Source: Dehalococcoidia bacterium
Lineage (GTDB): Bacteria; Chloroflexota; Dehalococcoidia; UBA3495
Reading direction: 5' to 3'
DNA: 51,834 nucleotides
Assembly: GCA_030753265.1 (NCBI GenBank)
Contig: JASMCQ010000005.1
Span: 1 to 51,834 of the forward strand
Part shown: positions 33,003 through 41,762 of the stretch, piece by piece
Layout of the letters: the number at the start of each line of letters is the position of its first letter
Position numbering within the stretch: the first letter of the stretch is position 1
Made by a program: the position numbers and the translations under genes
Notes under the pieces: generated by a model
What the model was told of the DNA's origin: nothing
Databases searched by the model: none
Seen by the model: the letters and a program-made list of their open reading frames with translations, nothing else

Positions 33003-34709
33003 GTGGTGAAACCAAAGCGGGCCGCTACGCCCCAGTTCCCCGACCCCATCACCACCGAGGTGGTGGGCAGCTCGCTGCTGGCGGCGGCGGAGGAGATGGG
33101 CGAGATACTGGTTCGGGCGTCCTATTCCGCCAATATCAAGGAGCGCCGGGACTCGTCGTCGGCGATCCTCGACGCCAGGGGGGGCACCATCGCCCAGGCG
33201 TCCCACGTTCCCCTGCACATGGGCTCCATGTTGGGGCTGGGGCAGGCCATCATCCAGCGGTACCCGGAATCGGAAATCCGCCCCGGCGACGTGTTCATCA
33301 CCAACGACCCTTACTCGGGGGGCGGGACACACCTCCCCGACATAACCGTGGCGGCCCCGTTCTTCGCCTGGGGCAAGCTGGTGGGGTTCGCCGCCAACGT
33401 GGCGCATCACGCCGAGGTCGGGGGCGCTCCCTCGCAGACGCTGGACATCTACACCGAGGGGCTGCGGATTCCCCTGGTCCGGTTGTATCAGGAGGGCAAG
33501 TTTCGCCAGGACATCATGGACTTCATCCTCCTCAATTGCCGCCTCCCCGACGAACGTCAGGCGGACCTGCGGGCCCAGGCGGCTTCGGTGGAGACGGGCC
33601 TCCAACGGTTGGGTGAGCTGACTTCGAAGTACCCTGAGGACGTGTTCTTCTCTTGCCTGAAGCGCCTCGAAGAGCAGGCCGAGATCCAGGCCATCCAGGG
33701 GATTCGATCCATTCCCCCGGGGACCTACCGCTTCACCGACTATATGGACAACGACGGTCTCGGCTCGGAACCGGTGCCAATCACCGTGGCGTTGACGGTG
33801 GGGGATGATCGGATCCTCTGTGATTTCACCGGGTCCTCGCCCCAGGTCCGCGGCCCCATCAACCTGCCGTACTACGCCACCCTGGCCGGGGTTTACTACT
33901 CACTGAAAGCGGTTGTCGACCCGACGCTGCCGGCCAACACGGGCTTCTACCGAACGGTGCAGGTTTTGGCGCCGAAGGGCACCATCGTGAATTGCGCGCC
34001 ACCGGCGCCGTGTCTCTTTCGTTCGGACACCGCCCAACGGGTGGTGGAGGTGGTGCTGGGAGCCCTGGCCCGGGCCGATCCGGAAAGGGTGGTGGCGGCC
34101 AGCAACGGGGCCGTGTGCGGCGTCTATTTCCTGGGGTACCGCGAGGACGGGAGCTACTACGCCTACATCGAGACCCTGGGAGGCGGCATGGGAGCCAGCA
34201 CCCACAACGACGGCGCCGACGGTGTGCAGGTGCATACGACCAACACCTCCAACCTGCCGGTCGAAGCCCTGGAACTCGAATACCCGATGATGGTGGAGCA
34301 ATACGAGCTGGCAGCCGATTCCGGAGGGCCGGGCCGGCATCGCGGGGGCCTGGGGATCATCCGGCAGTACAAGGTGCTCACCGACGATATCCGGGTGCGC
34401 ACCAAGGGCGACCGAAACCTGATCGCTCCCTGGGGCTTGCAGGGTGGGCTGAGCGGAGGCCGCTGCCGGGTGGTGCGCAACGCCGGCACGCCGGAGGAGC
34501 AGGAACTCACCCCCAAGGAGTACGACCTTCTGCTCAAGGCCGGGGAGGCCATTCGGTTCGTTACTCCGGGCGCCGGCGGCTACGGCCGGCCCAGTGAACG
34601 GGCCCTGGACGACATCCTTCGCGACGTGCAGGAAGGCAAGCTGTCCCCTCGGGTGGCGGCGGACGCGTATAAGCTGAGCCCCGAACAACTTAAAGACACG
34701 GCGCCCTAG
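33003..34709 (+). CDS. hyuB: Hydantoinase/oxoprolinase family protein, subunit B
   Basis: The 568-residue protein has typical HyuB features: DPITTEVVGSSLLAAAEEMG, LVRASYSANIKERRDSSSAI, SHVPLHMGSM, TNDPYSGGGTHLPDITV, DFTGSSPQVRGPIN, NDGADGVQVHTTN and the C-terminal TPGAGGYGRPSER. It starts at GTG 33003 (or the adjacent GTG 33006) only 20 bases after hyuA, so the two are one operon. The pair is transcribed toward the oppF gene of the large minus-strand operon, leaving about 200 bases between the convergent ends. Confidence 0.92.
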   Translation: MVKPKRAATPQFPDPITTEVVGSSLLAAAEEMGEILVRASYSANIKERRDSSSAILDARGGTIAQASHVPLHMGSMLGLGQAIIQRYPESEIRPGDVFITNDPYSGGGTHLPDITVAAPFFAWGKLVGFAANVAHHAEVGGAPSQTLDIYTEGLRIPLVRLYQEGKFRQDIMDFILLNCRLPDERQADLRAQAASVETGLQRLGELTSKYPEDVFFSCLKRLEEQAEIQAIQGIRSIPPGTYRFTDYMDNDGLGSEPVPITVALTVGDDRILCDFTGSSPQVRGPINLPYYATLAGVYYSLKAVVDPTLPANTGFYRTVQVLAPKGTIVNCAPPAPCLFRSDTAQRVVEVVLGALARADPERVVAASNGAVCGVYFLGYREDGSYYAYIETLGGGMGASTHNDGADGVQVHTTNTSNLPVEALELEYPMMVEQYELAADSGGPGRHRGGLGIIRQYKVLTDDIRVRTKGDRNLIAPWGLQGGLSGGRCRVVRNAGTPEEQELTPKEYDLLLKAGEAIRFVTPGAGGYGRPSERALDDILRDVQEGKLSPRVAADAYKLSPEQLKDTAP

Positions 34710-34739
34710 TCATAGGGCCGGGGAAAGGGTATATGACGC

Positions 34740-34763
34740 CTGAGGGAGAGACCTGAGGGAGAG
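34740..34763 (+). repeat. Short tandem repeat in the hyuB-oppF convergent gap
   Basis: CTGAGGGAGAG occurs at 34740-34750 and 34753-34763. It may be part of a degenerate intergenic repeat; no terminator is obvious in the 34710-34908 gap. Confidence 0.45.
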
Positions 34764-34908
34764 GATTGATCCGGGGTGACCCCTCCGCGGCAGCCACCCG
34801 CGAGGAGCTGCCCGAGGCCCGGCGGGATCTTGGGACGTGGCGGCGGCGCGGCCCCAGGCAGGCTTCGGCGAGAGGGCGCCGAGCCCGCCTATGCGGTCAT
34901 CAACCTGG

Positions 34909-35943
34909 CTAGGAACCCGAGGCGATTCCCGTGGTGCTTGCCCCTTGCGCCGAGGTGTAAAGGTGACAAGACACCCGGTGGTCGGAGCCGGTCTCCAAGA
35001 ACTGGGGGATCTCCAGGGAGCATCGGTCCATCACGAAAGGGCACCGAGGATGGAAGGTGCACCCGGAAGGTATATTCAAGGGTGATGGGACTTCGCCGGA
35101 CAGCACGATCTCTTCCCGTTGCTTCTGCGGGTGGGCGGGCAGCGATGCTGAGATCAGCGCTTTGGTGTAGGGATGCAGGGGGTTGGTGAACAGCTCGACA
35201 GGGGCCGACTCTTCCACGATCTTGCCCAGGTACATCACGCCAACCTGGTGGCTCATGTACCGCACCGTGGCCAAGTTGTGGGCGATGAGCAGGTAGGTCA
35301 ACTTGTAGGTCTCCTGCAGTTCCTTGAGCAGGTTCATTATTTGGGCCCGGATCGATACGTCCAACGCCGAGACCGGCTCATCCAAGACCATCAGCGCGGG
35401 CTGGCTGGACAGGGCCCGGGCGATGGCGATGCGCTGGCGCTGGCCACCGCTGAACTCATGGGGATACCGGCTGGCATGATAGGGATGGAGCCCCACCACT
35501 TGCAGAAGCTCCAAGACCCGGGTCTTGACTTCCTGTTTGGTCACCCGCCAGTGGGTAATCAGTGGCTCGGAGATGATGGAGTCCACCCGCATCCTTGGGT
35601 TGAGCGAACTCCACGGGTCTTGAAAGACCGCCTGGACCGAGCGGCGGAACTCCCGCCGCTCCGCCCCGGTGAACCGCTGCATCGATTTGCCTTGAAAGTA
35701 GACGTTCCCTTCAGAGGGCGGCTCTACCATCAGGATCAAGCGAGAAGTCGTGGTTTTGCCGCAGCCCGATTCTCCGACCAGGCTGTAGGTCTGCCCCTCG
35801 GGGATGGTGAAGGAAATCCCATCTACCGCCTTCACCGTGCCGAGGGTCTTCCGAATGACGGTCCCTTTGGTCATCCGGTAATATTTCTTTGCGTCCTCAA
35901 CGCGGATTAGGGCAGTTTCGTTATTCGACGGGTGAGTGTGCAC
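34909..35943 (-). CDS. Peptide-type ABC transporter ATPase OppF/DppF
   Basis: The 344-residue ATPase has Walker A GESGCGKTT, signature EFSGGQRQR, Walker B LMVLDEPVSALD, and the C-terminal OppF extension with the four-cysteine iron-sulfur-type region GCTFHPRCPFVMDRCS and a later SCHL. It powers the permease pair encoded by the genes at 36932 and 45835. Start GTG 35943 is chosen, seven bases after GGAGG, although the frame is open upstream; this start overlaps the end of the OppD gene by 23 bases. Last gene of the long operon. Confidence 0.92.
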   Translation of the reverse strand: MHTHPSNNETALIRVEDAKKYYRMTKGTVIRKTLGTVKAVDGISFTIPEGQTYSLVGESGCGKTTTSRLILMVEPPSEGNVYFQGKSMQRFTGAERREFRRSVQAVFQDPWSSLNPRMRVDSIISEPLITHWRVTKQEVKTRVLELLQVVGLHPYHASRYPHEFSGGQRQRIAIARALSSQPALMVLDEPVSALDVSIRAQIMNLLKELQETYKLTYLLIAHNLATVRYMSHQVGVMYLGKIVEESAPVELFTNPLHPYTKALISASLPAHPQKQREEIVLSGEVPSPLNIPSGCTFHPRCPFVMDRCSLEIPQFLETGSDHRVSCHLYTSAQGASTTGIASGS

Positions 35944-36910
35944 CGTTGTGCCTCCAGCAGGACGATACGTGGCCCGGGCCGATAGCAAAGCTGGGAGGGT
36001 ATTCCTCGCATTTGTCAAAGGCGTATGGGCAGCGGGGAGCGAAGGCGCAGCCGGTTGGCAAGTTGTCCAGGGAAGGTGGCTGGCCTTCGATCGATGGCAG
36101 GTGTTCCAGGTCAACATCCAGGTCGGGGATGGATTTCAGCAGGGCCTCGGTGTAAGGATGGACCGCGTTATCGAACAGCTCGTTCACTTCCGCAAGTTCG
36201 ACGATTCTACCGGCGTACATTACGGCCACCCGGTTGCACATGCGGGCAATAATGCCCAGGTCGTGGGTAATGAATATTATGGCCGTGCCGGTCTCGGCTT
36301 GAATCTCATTGAGCAGTTTCAGGTACTGGAGTTGAATGGTCGCGTCCAGAGAGGTCGTCGGCTCGTCCGCGATCAGGACGTTTGGCGAGCGGGAGATGGC
36401 GATGGCGCCCACCACCCGCTGGCGCATGCCGCCGCTAAGCTGGTGGGGGAAAGCGGAAAGGCGCGTCTCGGGCGCCGGAATGTTCACCTTGGCCAGCAGG
36501 CCCGCCGCCCTGCTGCGGATGCTCTTGGCGGGCTGGGACGAATCCATCCGCAGGCACTCGATGAGCTGGTTTCCGATGCTGAACACCGGATTGAGCGAGG
36601 TGAGCGGGTCCTGCATTACCATGCACAGGCCCGAGCCCCGAATTTCCCGCATCTCGGCCTGGGATTTTTCCAGCAAGTTCTCGCCCATGTACCAGATCTT
36701 ACCGCTTACGATGCGGCCGGCAGGCTGGGGGACCAACCCCAGGATGGACCAAGCGGTCATGCTCTTGCCCGACCCAGACTCGCCGACGACGCCGAGGGTC
36801 TCTCCCTTCCTCATCTCGAAGCTGATCCCGTCAACTGCCTTGACGATCCCGCTGCGGGTGAAGAAGTAAGTCCGCAAGTCCTCTACTTTCAGGACTACAT
36901 CATCTTCCAT
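35921..36910 (-). CDS. Peptide-type ABC transporter ATPase OppD/DppD
   Basis: The 329-residue ATPase begins MEDDVVLKVEDLRTYF and has Walker A GESGSGKSMT, signature QLSGGMRQRV, Walker B VLIADEPTTSLD, the switch ITHDLGI, and the OppD C-terminal GCAFAPRCPYAFDKCE. It pairs with OppF as the nucleotide-binding heterodimer. It starts 21 bases after the OppC stop. Substrate class is set by the binding protein at 47009, not by this subunit. Confidence 0.92.
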   Translation of the reverse strand: MEDDVVLKVEDLRTYFFTRSGIVKAVDGISFEMRKGETLGVVGESGSGKSMTAWSILGLVPQPAGRIVSGKIWYMGENLLEKSQAEMREIRGSGLCMVMQDPLTSLNPVFSIGNQLIECLRMDSSQPAKSIRSRAAGLLAKVNIPAPETRLSAFPHQLSGGMRQRVVGAIAISRSPNVLIADEPTTSLDATIQLQYLKLLNEIQAETGTAIIFITHDLGIIARMCNRVAVMYAGRIVELAEVNELFDNAVHPYTEALLKSIPDLDVDLEHLPSIEGQPPSLDNLPTGCAFAPRCPYAFDKCEEYPPSFAIGPGHVSSCWRHNGAHSPVE

Positions 36911-36931
36911 TTGCGCTAACCTTCCTGTGGA

Positions 36932-37969
36932 TTAACCCATTCGCCGGAGTTTCGGGTCCAGGCTGTCTCTCAGCCAGTCGCCGAAGTAGTTGAACGCCAT
37001 CACCACCGCCGTGATGACCAGGCCCGGGAACAACGCCAGCCACCACATGTCTATCAGAACGTCCCGGCCCTCGGCGACCATCAGGCCCCAGGCTGCCGCC
37101 CCGGGTTCCAGGCCCAGGCCCAGGAAGCTGAGGGAAGCCTCCAGAAGGATTGTCTGGCCTACCAGCAGGGTTGCGATGATGAGCAGGGTGTTCAGCACGT
37201 TGGGGAAGATGTGGCGCCAGAGTATCACCGGCCCGGACACGCCGGTTATTTTGGCCACCATCACGAAGTCCCGGTTCCTGACGTTCAACACCTCACCGCG
37301 AATCATGCGGGAAAACCGGGCCCACACGGTCACCATGATGGCCAGAATTATGTTCACGACGCCGGCGCCCAGAATGGTGACAATGATCATCGCGGCCAGG
37401 ATAGTGGGGAAGCCCATGGCGGCATCGGTGATCCGCATGATGACGGTGTCGACCAAGCCGCCCTTGTACCCGGCGATCAAGCCCAAGACAGTCCCGATCA
37501 CGGCTCCGGCGCCCAGCGCCACCAGGCTGATGGTAGCCGAGGTCCTGGCGCCGTAGATCAGTCGGCTCAGCATGTCCCGCCCCAGCCGGTCGGTGCCCAG
37601 GGGATACGTGAAGGTACCCCCCTGCTTCTTGACGATGCTGACCTCGTCGCCTAGCTTAGCATTGCTATCGAGCTTCTGTGCGTCTTTGAGGCTTATGAGG
37701 ACGTTGCCTTTCCCCAGTTCGACCTCATCCACCACTGTCTTTAATACGTTCTCGCCGCCGAACATGGCCGGAGGCCGCTTCTTGTTTTTCAGATCAATGC
37801 CATCGGCGCCCGGATCATGGGGAGCGATGAACGGCGCGAAGATGGCGCATATCACCACCACTGACATGATGATGATAGGCATCCAGGGGAGCCGAGCTTG
37901 CCTCACCTGGCCCAGAAAAGCCCATATCTTGGAACCCTTTGAGGTTGTTGCCTCTAATGCGACTGCCAA
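36932..37969 (-). CDS. Peptide-type ABC transporter permease OppC/DppC
   Basis: The 345-residue permease has an N-terminal helix (MPIIIMSVVVICAIFAPFIA) and an unusually long periplasmic segment (about residues 60-120, charged, including KNKKRPPAMFGGENVLK). Then comes the standard DRLGRDMLSRLIYGARTS entry to the transmembrane domain, with the EAA-loop region RNRDFVMVAKITGVSGPVIL and the C-terminal GDWLRDSLDPKLRR. Start TTG 37969 follows GGAGGG at six bases. It lies between CaiB and OppD in the operon. Confidence 0.92.
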   Translation of the reverse strand: MAVALEATTSKGSKIWAFLGQVRQARLPWMPIIIMSVVVICAIFAPFIAPHDPGADGIDLKNKKRPPAMFGGENVLKTVVDEVELGKGNVLISLKDAQKLDSNAKLGDEVSIVKKQGGTFTYPLGTDRLGRDMLSRLIYGARTSATISLVALGAGAVIGTVLGLIAGYKGGLVDTVIMRITDAAMGFPTILAAMIIVTILGAGVVNIILAIMVTVWARFSRMIRGEVLNVRNRDFVMVAKITGVSGPVILWRHIFPNVLNTLLIIATLLVGQTILLEASLSFLGLGLEPGAAAWGLMVAEGRDVLIDMWWLALFPGLVITAVVMAFNYFGDWLRDSLDPKLRRMG

Positions 37970-38014
37970 TGGGGACCCTCCATCAATTGTTCAGGCAATG
38001 GTTCAGACAATGGT

Positions 38015-39230
38015 TCAGACCTGGACTACGCCCGCCCGGACGAACTCGCCGATCTCCGTCTCGCTAAAGCCAAGCTCCTGGAGTACCTCTCCGGTGTGCT
38101 CGCCGAGGAGGGGGCGTGTTTCCGAGCGGTCATAGGGGTCTCGCTGAGTTTGATCGGTAGACCATAGAAGGTGCTGGTGCCCAACTCCGGGTGGTCCAGG
38201 TCGAACATCAGCCCGTTGTCCCGGAGGTGGGTGTCTTCGGTGCAGATCTCTTCGAAGTTGCGCACGGGCACGATCCACTGTCCGTGCTTGCGAAGCAGCG
38301 GTATCCATTCGTCCCGGGTCTTCTGCAGCATTATGTCCTGGACGATGTCTTTAAGCTCCTCCCGATGGTCCCAGCGCTGGTCACTGCCTTCAAATTTGGG
38401 GTTTTCCAGCAGGTCGGTCCGGCCGGTGCCCTCGCAGAACCCTTTCCAGGGCTCATCCCGCCAGGTGGAGATGGCCACCTCCTTGTCATCCTTGGTCCGC
38501 CAGACGCCGTAGGGTGGCGTGGAGTGGAGTGGGTTGACCCCGTCTCGGCCTTGGGGGAGATCAAGTGGTTTCCCATGTAGAACGCCACCTGCTGCGGGAA
38601 AAGGCCGAGGAGGCAGGCGAAGAGGGAGGTCTTGACCTCCTGACCCACGCCGCTGTCGTGCCGGGCGTAGAGGGCGGCCAAGACGCCAAAGGCGGTCTGA
38701 ATACCCGTCACCGCGTCGGCGATCGCCTCGCCGGCCGGCACGGAAGTCCGGTCCTTGTAGCCGGTTATGCTCATCAGGCCGGTCATGGCTTGAATCTGCA
38801 GGTCTTGGCCGGGCAGGTCCTTGTAGGGCCCCTTGTCCCCGAAACCGGTTATCGAGGCGTAAACCAGTTTGGGGTTGATCCGCCGCAGTTCCTCGTAGCT
38901 CAGGCCCAGCTTCTTGACCGTCGTCGCCCGGAGGTTCACCAGGAACACGTCCGCCTGCTCCACCAGCTTATAGATGATATTACGTCCTTCTTCGGTGGAC
39001 AGGTTCACGGAGATGCCGCGCTTGTTGCGATTCACCGCAAGAAGGCCGTAGCCGATCTTGCCGTCTTTCATGATTGAAGGAGCGGAGTGCCGCGACCGGT
39101 CTCCCTGGCCGGTGGCCTCGACCTTGATCACGTCGGCGCCCAAGTCACCCAGCCATTGGGCACAGTACGGGCCGGCCAACATATGGGTAATGTCGACCAC
39201 CTTGATCCCGTCCAAGAGTCCGCTCGTCAT
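38015..39230 (-). pseudogene. CaiB/BaiF family CoA-transferase, interrupted by two frameshifts
   Basis: Starting at ATG 39230 (MTSGLLDGIKVVDITHMLAG), the protein shows VIKVEATGQGD, NRNKRGISVNL and the Asp of GQDLQIQAMTG (residue 143), the position of the catalytic Asp in this family. The frame breaks near 38511-38521; coding resumes as PYGVWRTKDDKEVAISTWRD and LPLLRKHGQW-type CaiB text. It breaks again at the five-G run 38110-38114, after which LLGEHTGEVLQELGFSETEI closes the gene. Two one-base additions restore 405 residues, a normal length. The enzyme would move CoA between acyl-CoA and a free acid, activating the imported substrate. Being within an intact operon, sequencing error is likely. 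Confidence 0.88.
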
Positions 39231-39287
39231 GGTTGTTGTTGCCTCCGGGCTTGGGGGACCGCCGGTCACCCCTAAGCCGCCAAACCT

Positions 39288-40460
39288 TTAGTAGCCGGGA
39301 AACCAATAGCCCCGGGTAATATTACGGGCGATCACCGCCCGGTGGACCTCGTTGGGGCCATCGACAATGCGGTCCGCCCGGGCCCCGCGGTATATCCGCT
39401 CCAACGGCAGGTCTTTGGAGATTCCAATGGCGCCGTGGATCTGAATGGCCCGGTCCGACACCTGCTCCAGCATCTCCGTGCCGAAGACCTTCAGCATGGC
39501 GATCTCGGTTCTGGCGTCCAGTCCCCGGTCCAGCTTCCAAGCGGAATGGAAGCCCATCCAGCGGAGGCTCTCGATGGCGATGGCGGAATCGGCGAGCATC
39601 CATTGGACCGCCTGCCGGTCCGAAAGGAGCCTGCCGAAGGTGGTCCGGCTGGTGGCGTAGTCCCGGGACATCTTGAGACACCTTTCGCCGAGGGCCACAT
39701 TCCGGGGGCCGAAGACGAGCCGCACCGCGCCCAGCGAACTCTGCAATATCTCCCAGCCCTTGCCGATCTCCCCAAGGATTTTGTCCTCCGACACCTCCAC
39801 GTTCTCCAGAGACACCTCACAGGGCTTGTCGCCGAAGACGCCCGTGGGCAATCCCATCACCGGGATGTGCCGCTCTATGTTGAAGCCCGGCAGGTCGGTG
39901 TCCACCAGGAAGCAGGTGATCCCTTCTCTCCCCTCGGTGCCCCGCATCCGGGCGTACATCAGGAGGAAGTCGGATTCGTCGGCGCCGGAGATGAATGTCT
40001 TGCGGCCGTTGATGACGTATTTCCCGTTCCGGTACTCGGCGTAGGTCTCTATCATAGAAGGGTCGGCCCCGGTTATGGGCTCGGAGATTCCGGCATGGGC
40101 CAGCTTCAATCCCCACAGGGCGGGAATCAGATACTCTTCCTTCTGCTCCGGCGTGCACAGGGCGAGCCCTTCGTAGACCGGCCGGCCGAAGGCGCAATAG
40201 CCAACCAGGGTGGCGTGAATCTCCTCCTGCACCGCGACCCGCTCCACGAACCCGATCCCCGGCCCTCCGTACTCCTTGGGCACGAACAGGCCCCCGAGGC
40301 CGATGTCCGTCACCTGCTGGAACAGCTCGGCCCGCTTCTCCCGGGGGAGGTTGACCTCGTCATATTCGTACTCGCGCTCCAGGGGCAGCAGTTCTCGTTC
40401 GACGAACTGCCTCACCGCACCCCGCATCATGAGTACTTCTTCCGAAAGCCCAAATTCCAT
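39288..40460 (-). CDS. Acyl-CoA dehydrogenase, paralogue 1
   Basis: The 390-residue flavoenzyme has the three-domain acyl-CoA dehydrogenase layout: helical N terminus, AGISEPITGADPSM and NGRKTFISGADESDF of the beta domain, and a C-terminal helical domain with RTTFGRLLSDRQAVQWMLAD and QIHGAIGISKDLPLERIYRG. The segment equivalent to the classical catalytic-Glu loop reads RIVDGPNEVHR, with Asp in place of Glu, as in ACAD10/11-type and some CaiA-like relatives. It aligns without gaps to the neighbouring paralogue 2, about three quarters identical by eye. It lies 57 bases before CaiB in the operon. Confidence 0.92.
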   Translation of the reverse strand: MEFGLSEEVLMMRGAVRQFVERELLPLEREYEYDEVNLPREKRAELFQQVTDIGLGGLFVPKEYGGPGIGFVERVAVQEEIHATLVGYCAFGRPVYEGLALCTPEQKEEYLIPALWGLKLAHAGISEPITGADPSMIETYAEYRNGKYVINGRKTFISGADESDFLLMYARMRGTEGREGITCFLVDTDLPGFNIERHIPVMGLPTGVFGDKPCEVSLENVEVSEDKILGEIGKGWEILQSSLGAVRLVFGPRNVALGERCLKMSRDYATSRTTFGRLLSDRQAVQWMLADSAIAIESLRWMGFHSAWKLDRGLDARTEIAMLKVFGTEMLEQVSDRAIQIHGAIGISKDLPLERIYRGARADRIVDGPNEVHRAVIARNITRGYWFPGY

Positions 40461-40536
40461 GGTTCTCTCTCTGCGGCCTCTCGGCCAATTCCAGCCGGGG
40501 CCCTCAATGCCCCGGCGCGGGTTCGTTATTCAATCT

Positions 40537-41709
40537 TCAGTAACCGGGGAACCAGTACCCCTTGGTGAGGTTTCGGGCGATCACCACCCGGTGGACCTCG
40601 TTGGGGCCGTCGACGATGCGGTCCGCCCGAGCCCCGCGGTAGATCTGCTCCAGTGGAAAATCCTTGGAGATGCCGATGGCCCCATGGATCTGGATGGCCC
40701 GGTCCGAAACCTTTTCCAGGGTCTCCGAGCCGTGGACCTTCAGCATGGCGATCTCGGTTCTGGCGTCGAGGCCCTGGTCCAGCTTCCACGCGGAGTGGTA
40801 GCTCATCCAACGCAGGCTCTCGATGGCGATGGCGGAATCGGCGAGCATCCACTGGACTGCCTGCCGGTCGGCCAAAGGCCTGCCGAAAGTAACCCGGCTG
40901 GTGGCGTAGTCCCGGGCCATCCTGAGACACCTTTCGGAGAGGGCCACCGTGCGGGGCCCGAAGCCGAGTCTGACCCCGCCCAGGGAACTCTGCAGCACGT
41001 CCCAGCCCCGGCCCGGCTTTCCGAGGATGTTTTCCGCCGGCACTTCCACGTTTTCCAGGGACACCTCGCAGGGCACGTCGCCCCCGGAACCGGTGGGAAC
41101 TCCCAGTGTTTCGATCCGCCGCTCCACGTTGAAACCCGGAAGGTCGGTGTCCATCAAAAAGCAGGTGACACCTTCCCGCCCCTCCACTCCCTTCAGTCGG
41201 GCGTAGAACAGGAGGAAATCCGCCTTGTCCGCGCCGCTAATAAAGATCTTGCGGCCGTTGATGATGTACTTCCCATCCCTCTCTTCGGCATAGGTCACCA
41301 TCATCGACGGATCGGCCCCGGATATAGGCTCGGTAATACCGGCACAGGCCTTCTTCTCTCCCCAGAGAGCGGGAATGAGATACTCTTCCGTCTGCTCCGC
41401 GTTGCACTGGTATAGCCCCTCGTAGACCGGCTTGCCGAAGGCGGTGTAGCCCACCATCGCGCCGTGAATCTCCTCCTGCATCGCGACTTGGCCCACGAAC
41501 CCAATACCGGGCCCTCCGTATTGTTTCGGCACGTACAGGCCGGAGAGGCCGGCGTCCTTGACCTTCTTGGTGAGTTCGGCCCGCTTCTCGTCGGGTAGGT
41601 AGATCTCATCGAAGTTGTACTCGCGCTCCAGGGGCAGCAGTTCTTGGCCGACGAACTGCTTAACGGCGCCCCGCATCATCGTCACTTCTTCTGAGAGTTC
41701 AAAGTCCAT
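40537..41709 (-). CDS. Acyl-CoA dehydrogenase, paralogue 2
   Basis: This is also 390 residues, with the same landmarks: AGITEPISGADPSM, NGRKIFISGADKADF, VTFGRPLADRQAVQWMLADS and RIVDGPNEVHR. AAGGA lies five bases before ATG 41709. Differences from paralogue 1 are spread along the protein, with clusters around residues 215-235 (ETLGVPTGSGGDVPCE against PVMGLPTGVFGDKPCE), near the active-site side. The two may form a heteromer, as some CoA dehydrogenases do, or handle successive intermediates. It is 53 bases after the flavoprotein gene. Confidence 0.92.
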   Translation of the reverse strand: MDFELSEEVTMMRGAVKQFVGQELLPLEREYNFDEIYLPDEKRAELTKKVKDAGLSGLYVPKQYGGPGIGFVGQVAMQEEIHGAMVGYTAFGKPVYEGLYQCNAEQTEEYLIPALWGEKKACAGITEPISGADPSMMVTYAEERDGKYIINGRKIFISGADKADFLLFYARLKGVEGREGVTCFLMDTDLPGFNVERRIETLGVPTGSGGDVPCEVSLENVEVPAENILGKPGRGWDVLQSSLGGVRLGFGPRTVALSERCLRMARDYATSRVTFGRPLADRQAVQWMLADSAIAIESLRWMSYHSAWKLDQGLDARTEIAMLKVHGSETLEKVSDRAIQIHGAIGISKDFPLEQIYRGARADRIVDGPNEVHRVVIARNLTKGYWFPGY

Positions 41710-41762
41710 TGTATCCTTTCCTAGCCTTACTGCGCTTTACCGCGATTATAGCCGGGTATCTC

